This document shows, one piece after another, positions 32,405 through 36,001 of a DNA stretch of 36,001 nt (positions are counted from its first letter, which is position 1; each line of letters opens with the position of its first letter). The DNA is from a virus. The stretch lies in the IMG/VR virus record IMGVR_UViG_3300037070_001073, positions 1 to 36,001 of that record; one strand, 5' to 3'. The notes beneath the pieces are model-generated. The model was not told where the DNA came from and did not search any database. It saw only the letters and a program-made list of their open reading frames with translations. Both the position numbers and the translations under genes were made by a program.

Positions 32405-32501
32405 TTCCTTTCTGGAAATATAATGCAATCTGGTCTTGGAACCAGCCTTCGAGTGAAGGGAGCATTACGGCCCACCCATCATATGATATGGGTGTGGCCG
32501 T
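32405..32501 (-). promoter_or_regulatory. Leader with terminator-like hairpin of the 32161 gene
   Basis: From 5' to 3' on the minus strand: ACGGCC...GGCCGT outer and ACCCAT/ATGGGT inner pairing (32501-32467), a small CCTTC/GAAGG hairpin, a CTGGT/ACCAG hairpin, then the SD hairpin TTCC / GGAA with loop AGAAA (32417-32405). The first is the likely terminator of the 32515 gene. Confidence 0.5.
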
Positions 32502-32514
32502 CCTCTGCAATTAC

Positions 32515-33012
32515 TTAGCTTTCTTTTTCCACTTCCATCATTTCTGTGCCATCTTCACAGATGACCTTGTAGGTCTGCTTGGTGACTTGCACCAATTCAG
32601 TTTTGCTTTCTACGAGAATACGCTTGCACGTACCTTCCACCAATCGTTCAGCATCCATGATCAAGGTCAAGGAAATATATTCCTCGTCCAGATAGCGGCT
32701 GTAGTTCTTGGTAAGTGTGCCGTTATCGTTCTGATATTGACTACCGAACTTCCAGCCAGAACCGAGTGCCTTGCGTGCCGCAATCATATTGCTTTTAGAC
32801 CACGGAACATATAAGGTGATCCCGTAGGTTTCAATATAGATGCGAGTATCGGTAGGCAACCAGCTCTCATCGATTAAGCGTGCCGCTTGCTTCACAAAAG
32901 TGAGGCGTGCCTTTTGCCGAGCCAGATAATCTTCCTGGCTCTTAATGGCATTGGCGATCAGCCCATCTTTCTTAAGACGGGGCAGCTTGATCGTGGATTG
33001 TTGGGTGTTCAT
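32515..33012 (-). CDS. Hypothetical protein, 165 residues
   Basis: Starts MNTQQSTIKLPRLKKDGLIA at the ATG 33012 preceded by AGAAAGGA. A basic N-terminal part (QKARLTFVKQAARLIDESW) is followed by a beta-rich middle (RIYIETYGITLYVPW) and an acidic tail. It is one of the larger unknown genes of the block. No family was recognised. Confidence 0.62.
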   Translation of the reverse strand: MNTQQSTIKLPRLKKDGLIANAIKSQEDYLARQKARLTFVKQAARLIDESWLPTDTRIYIETYGITLYVPWSKSNMIAARKALGSGWKFGSQYQNDNGTLTKNYSRYLDEEYISLTLIMDAERLVEGTCKRILVESKTELVQVTKQTYKVICEDGTEMMEVEKES

Positions 33013-33016
33013 GTTT

Positions 33017-33097
33017 GGTCCTTTCTGAACCTGATATTGTTGTTTGTGCATCTATTCGCACACCAAATGCTACCATCCATCACGTGATAGCATCTGG
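33017..33097 (-). promoter_or_regulatory. Three-hairpin leader of the 32515 gene
   Basis: Minus strand, 5' to 3': a 12-bp hairpin CCAGATGCTATC / GGTAGCATTTGG (33097-33063, G-U pairs allowed), an abutting TGTGC / GCACA hairpin (33062-33045), and the SD hairpin GGTTC / GGACC with loop AGAAA (33031-33017). Confidence 0.6.
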
Positions 33098-33104
33098 TTT
33101 GCGC

Positions 33105-33182
33105 CTAAACCTTACGGCCCCACAATAGACATAGGATAACTACAATTGCGAGTATTGCAAATTCCCATGGGATGGGTAGCAT
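33105..33182 (-). CDS. 25-residue single-helix membrane micro-protein
   Basis: An ATG at 33182 lies six bases after the stop of the 33189 gene, with AGGAAAAT before it. The product is MLPIPWEFAILAIVVILCLL followed by WGRKV: one hydrophobic helix with a positive tail, a classic layout for small phage membrane peptides. It ends at a TAG at 33105. The size is below usual gene-calling limits. It could be chance, but SD, spacing and helix together favour a real gene. Confidence 0.5.
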   Translation of the reverse strand: MLPIPWEFAILAIVVILCLLWGRKV

Positions 33183-33188
33183 ATTTTC

Positions 33189-33470
33189 CTATTCCTTATG
33201 TTGATATTTATAACTGTGAGGAAGTTGTAAATTCTTAACCCATAAGTGGAAGGCATAACCTGGATTATCGTTGCGATAGAAGTATATGCGTGCTATCCGA
33301 AGATCAACATCTGGGTCTTTAACCAACCGAAAATCTGGTGTATGGTTGCCCATTCTTTGGATTGCATCCACAAAACCTTCATAGTAACCGATAGCCTTGT
33401 CTCTGCTGCCAGCAAACAAGACTTCCGGATCACTGTTGCCGTCAGCTTCTTTGTACATTACGTAGTGCAT
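33189..33470 (-). CDS. Small protein of a right-arm paralogous group
   Basis: A 93-residue protein (start MHYVMYKEADGNSDPEVLFA). It shares the pattern VMYK..PEVLFAGSRDKAIGYYEGFVDA..IYFYRND...FHLWVKN with the 30219 gene and more weakly with the 33473 gene. The ATG at 33470 lies two bases past the stop of the preceding gene. The function is unknown; a small alpha/beta fold is likely. Confidence 0.6.
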   Translation of the reverse strand: MHYVMYKEADGNSDPEVLFAGSRDKAIGYYEGFVDAIQRMGNHTPDFRLVKDPDVDLRIARIYFYRNDNPGYAFHLWVKNLQLPHSYKYQHKE

Positions 33471-33472
33471 TT

Positions 33473-33703
33473 TTACTCTTCGTCCTTCCATTCTTGCTCG
33501 GTCAGAATATACAGTTGGATGTGTTGGCCGTTACCATCAACGAGATTGTAATAATCTTTATGGTAGGTAGCATAACTTCGCCAACCCTGGCTCATGAGAG
33601 CTTGCTTATAGCCCATCTGAAATGTGCGTAAGCGGTCATGTGCGCCAAATTCTATCGGGCGTGGAGCTTCCGAATTCTTGCGCTCTAGTAATATGTACTT
33701 CAT
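33473..33703 (-). CDS. Small protein of a right-arm paralogous group
   Basis: A 76-residue protein starting MKYILLERKNSEAPRPIEFG. The N-terminal layout (KYILLERK...PIEFGAHDRLRTFQMGYKQAL) parallels the two other members of the group. The ATG at 33703 has AGAAAGGG in a hairpin upstream. The next gene starts two bases past its stop. The function is unknown. Confidence 0.6.
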   Translation of the reverse strand: MKYILLERKNSEAPRPIEFGAHDRLRTFQMGYKQALMSQGWRSYATYHKDYYNLVDGNGQHIQLYILTEQEWKDEE

Positions 33704-33708
33704 TTTGT

Positions 33709-33793
33709 ATCCCTTTCTGGAGATTTCATATGACGATTACTGTACAGCAATCCTGTACACTATACGGCACAACAGATGGGGGTTGTGCCGTAT
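33709..33793 (-). promoter_or_regulatory. Three-hairpin leader of the 33473 gene
   Basis: Minus strand, 5' to 3': a perfect 12-bp hairpin ATACGGCACAAC / GTTGTGCCGTAT with an 8-base loop (33793-33762), likely terminator of the 33805 gene; a 7-bp hairpin TGTACAG / CTGTACA with loop GATTG (33759-33741); and the SD hairpin ATCTC / GGGAT with loop CAGAAA (33724-33709). Confidence 0.68.
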
Positions 33794-33804
33794 CGTGTGC
33801 GTGA

Positions 33805-34080
33805 TTACACTTCTTGCGATACAGGGGTAACGGTGGCAAACTCGAAGGTGTTAACCATATAACAGATTATGCCGTCTTCTTCGTTTACGTATTCGTAAAC
33901 CTGATAGCTACCCATGCCGTCTGATCGCAAGAATACCAACGGGCAATCCCATCCATCCACTGTTACTATGATTGTACCATAGCCAGCCATCGGATGTACG
34001 GCAAAGCCCATATCCCCATCCCCTTCCACGAATTGGTCTTCGTGTAAGCGGGGTACGGCAACCACTGGATATTCTAACAT
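33805..34080 (-). CDS. Hypothetical protein, 91 residues
   Basis: Starts MLEYPVVAVPRLHEDQFVEG at the ATG 34080, preceded by AGAAAGGA at about ten bases. A longer reading to 34164 runs through the leader hairpins and is rejected. It is a beta-rich small protein (TIIVTVDGWDCPLVFLRSDG), Gly-rich in the middle. No family was recognised. Confidence 0.6.
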   Translation of the reverse strand: MLEYPVVAVPRLHEDQFVEGDGDMGFAVHPMAGYGTIIVTVDGWDCPLVFLRSDGMGSYQVYEYVNEEDGIICYMVNTFEFATVTPVSQEV

Positions 34081-34087
34081 GCGGGGT

Positions 34088-34165
34088 AAGTCCTTTCTGA
34101 ACTTTGCTTTGTTTGCTTGCTGTGCCAATCTGCACAATAAGTTGCACAAATCTTGTTTATGCAAC
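34088..34165 (-). promoter_or_regulatory. Three-hairpin leader of the 33805 gene
   Basis: Minus strand, 5' to 3': a GTTGCA...TGCAAC hairpin (34165-34141), a TGTGC / GCACA hairpin with loop AGATTG (34136-34121), and the SD hairpin AAGTTC / GGACTT with loop AGAAA (34104-34088; one G-U pair). Confidence 0.65.
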
Positions 34166-34184
34166 CTATGTACAACTTAGCTTC

Positions 34185-34436
34185 CTATGTCCAGCGGCAA
34201 TGCTTCTCTGTGCCGTAATCAAACATTACAATGTTATTTTCTTCTGAATCATCTTCAGGGTTCTCTTCGTCTATGTAGGTAATGGTCAGATCAATACCAA
34301 CCAACTTGCTAGGTATATTTTCCCAAGTTTTAATTTGGTCTGCTGCGATGTGCAACGCTGTGGGAAAATCCATTACTTGTTGGGTAGGCAATTGAAAACT
34401 CAGATCACCACTTACCGCAGCTACGATGTGATACAT
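34185..34436 (-). CDS. Hypothetical protein, 83 residues
   Basis: Starts MYHIVAAVSGDLSFQLPTQQ. It contains a helix (FPTALHIAADQIKTWENIPS) and an acidic loop (DEENPEDDSEENN) before a C-terminal strand. The beta-helix-beta layout recalls the small paralogous group nearby, but sequence similarity is too weak to assign. The ATG at 34436 has CAGAAAGG upstream. Confidence 0.6.
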   Translation of the reverse strand: MYHIVAAVSGDLSFQLPTQQVMDFPTALHIAADQIKTWENIPSKLVGIDLTITYIDEENPEDDSEENNIVMFDYGTEKHCRWT

Positions 34437-34441
34437 TTTAT

Positions 34442-34527
34442 AAAGCCTTTCTGAACTTTGTTTTGTGTGTTACTTACCAGATTGTAAGTAAAGGTAACGG
34501 CCCACCCATCTGATGATGGGCCGTACC
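34442..34527 (-). promoter_or_regulatory. Three-hairpin leader of the 34185 gene
   Basis: Minus strand, 5' to 3': a strong hairpin TGGGCCGT / ACGGCCCA seen from the plus strand at 34493-34527 (likely terminator of the 34542 gene), a 7-bp hairpin TACTTAC / GTAAGTA with loop AATCTG (34490-34471), and the SD hairpin AAAG / CTTT with a one-base bulge around AGAAA (34459-34442). Confidence 0.6.
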
Positions 34528-34541
34528 CTTTGCCTACAAGA

Positions 34542-35024
34542 TTAACTTGCGTACCTACCCACAATTTTTTCTGCTTCTTTTAGGGTAGGTTTCTTGCCTT
34601 TTGCATCGCACTTTTTAACGTAGGCTACCAGATTGCTATAAATTTCTGGTTCTGTTGCAGCCAGGTCACGAAAATCCCACCTTAGCCGCTCTGAAATACT
34701 ACCTAGCTGGCGTAGATATTCTACACTGTAGGTTACAGGTACATCGTCTTCCGATAGGCTGCCATCTGACATACTAACTGCTGGCGGCACAAACACATGA
34801 TCTAGCCATATACCCTGCACTTCACAATCTACATTGGGGTCCATCCGACCGCACCAGGGTTCTACTGTTACGCTGCCCGCCTCAGAAATTTGTACTTGCT
34901 GCCGTATGCAAAACAGGTCAGATCTGTTCCAACCTGTTTGGGCGCAGTAGATTTCTGCACTTTGTGCATCGGCAAAGCGTACCGTAGTAATTCCATCGGT
35001 AGCAACCCATGTATCCATAAACAT
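34542..35024 (-). CDS. Hypothetical protein, 160 residues
   Basis: Starts MFMDTWVATDGITTVRFADA at the ATG 35024 with AGAAAGG eight bases upstream; a reading from a TTG at 35066 would extend into the leader. The middle has VTVEPWCGRMDPNVDCEVQG. The C-terminal part is helical, with DLAATEPEIYSNLVAYVKKC (about residues 126-145), a segment shared with the 28825 gene. No family was recognised. Confidence 0.62.
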   Translation of the reverse strand: MFMDTWVATDGITTVRFADAQSAEIYCAQTGWNRSDLFCIRQQVQISEAGSVTVEPWCGRMDPNVDCEVQGIWLDHVFVPPAVSMSDGSLSEDDVPVTYSVEYLRQLGSISERLRWDFRDLAATEPEIYSNLVAYVKKCDAKGKKPTLKEAEKIVGRYAS

Positions 35025-35056
35025 TGTTGTGCCTTTCTGATTTGTAATTGTTTTAT

Positions 35057-35108
35057 TGTACAGCAATCCTGTACACTATGCTACACCAGTATTGTTTTCT
35101 GATGTAGC
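35057..35108 (-). promoter_or_regulatory. Two-hairpin leader of the 34542 gene
   Basis: Minus strand, 5' to 3': GCTACATCA / TGGTGTAGC hairpin (35108-35080) and TGTACAG / CTGTACA with loop GATTG (35075-35057), continuing as TACAATAAAA. The second hairpin is identical to that at 33741-33759. No clear SD hairpin here. Confidence 0.6.
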
Positions 35109-35117
35109 CTAGTTTAC

Positions 35118-35453
35118 CTATTGCCTTTTAGCTAATTCGGAAGTAAGTAAGCCTGTTGCGTCACAATCTAGGTCAACCAGCCAGTCACTCAGATAAGCAA
35201 GTAGGTGGTTAACCGTTTCTTCTTGCGTGTACGTACCACCATCTTGTTTTGGGTAGCAACGTACCATAGCGGCAAGAAATTCTGCATATACAAAATCTGG
35301 TACTACTTGCCCTACGGCAGCACATATTTCGGAAAATGGTAAAGTCCGAAGATACGCTAGGTAGGGTTCGTATTCTGCATATACAGGGGCAAGCAGATTG
35401 TGCAACTTTGCGCTGTTGATTGCATGTTGCGCTTGCTCTTCAGATGTAAACAT
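35118..35453 (-). CDS. Hypothetical protein, 111 residues
   Basis: A helical protein (MFTSEEQAQHAINSAKLHNL start), with VYAEYEPYLAYLRTLPFSEI and a C-terminal LAYLSDWLVDLDCDATG region. CGGAGG lies six bases before the ATG, a standard SD rather than the AGAAAGG type. No family was recognised. Confidence 0.6.
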   Translation of the reverse strand: MFTSEEQAQHAINSAKLHNLLAPVYAEYEPYLAYLRTLPFSEICAAVGQVVPDFVYAEFLAAMVRCYPKQDGGTYTQEETVNHLLAYLSDWLVDLDCDATGLLTSELAKRQ

Positions 35454-35480
35454 ATTGCCTCCGATTTGATTTTAGTTTAT

Positions 35481-35533
35481 TGTGCAACAGATTTGCACAC
35501 TATGCAGCACAAGATTTGGTTTGCTTATGCTGC
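35481..35533 (-). promoter_or_regulatory. Two-hairpin leader of the 35118 gene
   Basis: Minus strand, 5' to 3': GCAGCA / TGCTGC hairpin (35533-35504) and TGTGCAA / TTGCACA with loop ATCTG (35499-35481). Both flanks (AAACTAGGC before, ATAGTGT between, ACAATAAA after) match the leader at 35057-35108 while the stems differ. Confidence 0.62.
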
Positions 35534-35551
35534 CTAGTTTGCAGATTGTGG

Positions 35552-35788
35552 TTAGGTAATTTGTACGTATGGGTCAGATTTACTGGTAGTAATATGTGGT
35601 ACAGCATAGATTTGGTAGGTGTACAATGTTAGGCTAAAGTAGATGCCATTATGCAGTACATCTATTTCTACTTGTTGCTGTGCTTCAGATTTAAGGTTAG
35701 GGTGTAGGTACGAGATTATACCTGTGGTAAGTGTACCGTTAACATTAATCTGAACTTGCTTACCTACGTACATATTTTTGCGTTTCAT
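35552..35788 (-). CDS. Small beta-rich protein, possibly KOW/SH3-like
   Basis: A 78-residue protein starting MKRKNMYVGKQVQINVNGTL. The Y-V-G-K-Q-V-Q-I-N-V run followed by GTLTTGIISYLHPN is typical of a small SH3/KOW-type barrel, which often binds RNA or DNA. The remaining part is beta-rich. AAAGG lies about seven bases before the ATG. It is the first gene of the block at the right edge and follows a repeat array. Family assignment is tentative. Confidence 0.58.
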   Translation of the reverse strand: MKRKNMYVGKQVQINVNGTLTTGIISYLHPNLKSEAQQQVEIDVLHNGIYFSLTLYTYQIYAVPHITTSKSDPYVQIT

Positions 35789-35804
35789 GTTTTGCCTTTG
35801 CTTG

Positions 35805-35960
35805 AGATTTGTGTTGGTAAAACTGCTAGATTTGTTTTTGCAAAACTTCTACAGATTTGGTTTTACAAAACTGCTGTAGATTTTGCTTACAGATTTTGCT
35901 TGCAATTTTTGCTTACCAGATTTGGTTTGCAAAAACTGCAACGAGATTGTGTTTTGTAAA
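35805..35960 (-). repeat. Degenerate ~25-bp tandem repeats near the right edge
   Basis: AGATTT-type cores begin at 35805, 35828, 35853, 35878, 35891, 35918 and 35944, giving spacings of 23, 25, 25, 13, 27 and 26 bases. The unit reads roughly AAAACTGCTACAGATTTGG followed by TTTTGC. Each unit has a small palindrome (GTTTT-x-CAAAAC type), so units can fold as hairpins with an AATCT-containing loop on the minus strand. The stretch is AT-rich, has no gene and lies upstream of the 35552 gene. Confidence 0.65.
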
Positions 35961-36001
35961 ACTGCTACCCCACTTATTTTTGTTGGGTGGGTGGGTGTCC
36001 C

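Noticed and set aside
34081-34164. A longer N-terminus for the 33805 gene (28 extra residues)
   Set aside because: The extension runs through two leader hairpins and the SD; the internal ATG at 34080 has AGAAAGGA at proper distance.
33741-35075. TGTACAG-5-CTGTACA inverted repeats as LexA-like or other protein operators
   Set aside because: The arm sequence changes between leaders while complementarity is kept, which fits RNA hairpins better than a fixed protein-binding site. Not fully excluded for the two identical copies.
35805-35960. CRISPR array
   Set aside because: Units are degenerate, there are no unique spacers of constant length, and the repeats are directly adjacent.

Overview
The window is part of the genome of a tailed double-stranded DNA phage (Caudoviricetes). 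It could be a free phage or a prophage piece, but no integrase, repressor, att site or bacterial gene is visible. A complete head-and-tail gene set, a 1161-residue tape measure protein and no recognisable sheath point to a long non-contractile tail (siphovirus-like). The host is a bacterium: Shine-Dalgarno (SD) sequences of the type AGAAAGGA and AGGAGG are everywhere, and a lipoprotein signal is encoded. I cannot name the host genus. No tRNA, rRNA or CRISPR array was seen.

Layout. (1) Positions 1-1463, minus strand: the N-terminal 487 residues of an SNF2-type helicase that runs off the left edge. (2) Positions 1464-1651: a divergent promoter region. (3) Positions 1652-25379, plus strand: one tightly packed late operon. 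It runs terminase small and large subunits, portal, a Pro/Glu-rich protein, a prohead protease fused to a scaffold-like region, decoration protein, major capsid protein, a set of head-tail connector and neck genes, a glycosyltransferase embedded among them, tail tube, two tail-assembly-chaperone frames, tape measure, tail-tip proteins, a 1816-residue tail fibre and a second fibre-like protein. Many genes overlap by 1-4 bases, two by about 100. (4) Positions 25438-26033, plus strand: a sunset-domain lipoprotein and a small two-helix membrane protein (holin or superinfection-exclusion candidates), with a candidate promoter of their own. (5) Positions 26036-36001, minus strand: a convergent block of mostly small accessory genes. 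Recognisable members are a zinc-ribbon protein, an HNH homing endonuclease and a DUF932 protein; the rest are short proteins of unknown function, some related to each other.

The late operon builds the virion: terminase and portal package DNA, protease and scaffold mature the capsid, connectors join head to tail, and the tape measure and tube set tail length. The hub and fibres form the tip. The right-hand block looks like an early or middle accessory region.

The most unusual signal is in the non-coding DNA of the right-hand block. Most intergenic gaps carry a stereotyped leader: a strong terminator-like hairpin, then a short hairpin whose loop often holds AATCTG or its complement, then the SD AGAAAGG inside a third small hairpin. 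Stem sequences differ from gene to gene but pairing is kept, which implies selection for structure. A complex foldable region lies before the HNH gene, and an array of degenerate ~25-bp repeats with the same AATCT core lies at the right edge. No endolysin, DNA polymerase or integrase was recognised, so those functions must lie elsewhere or be absent.
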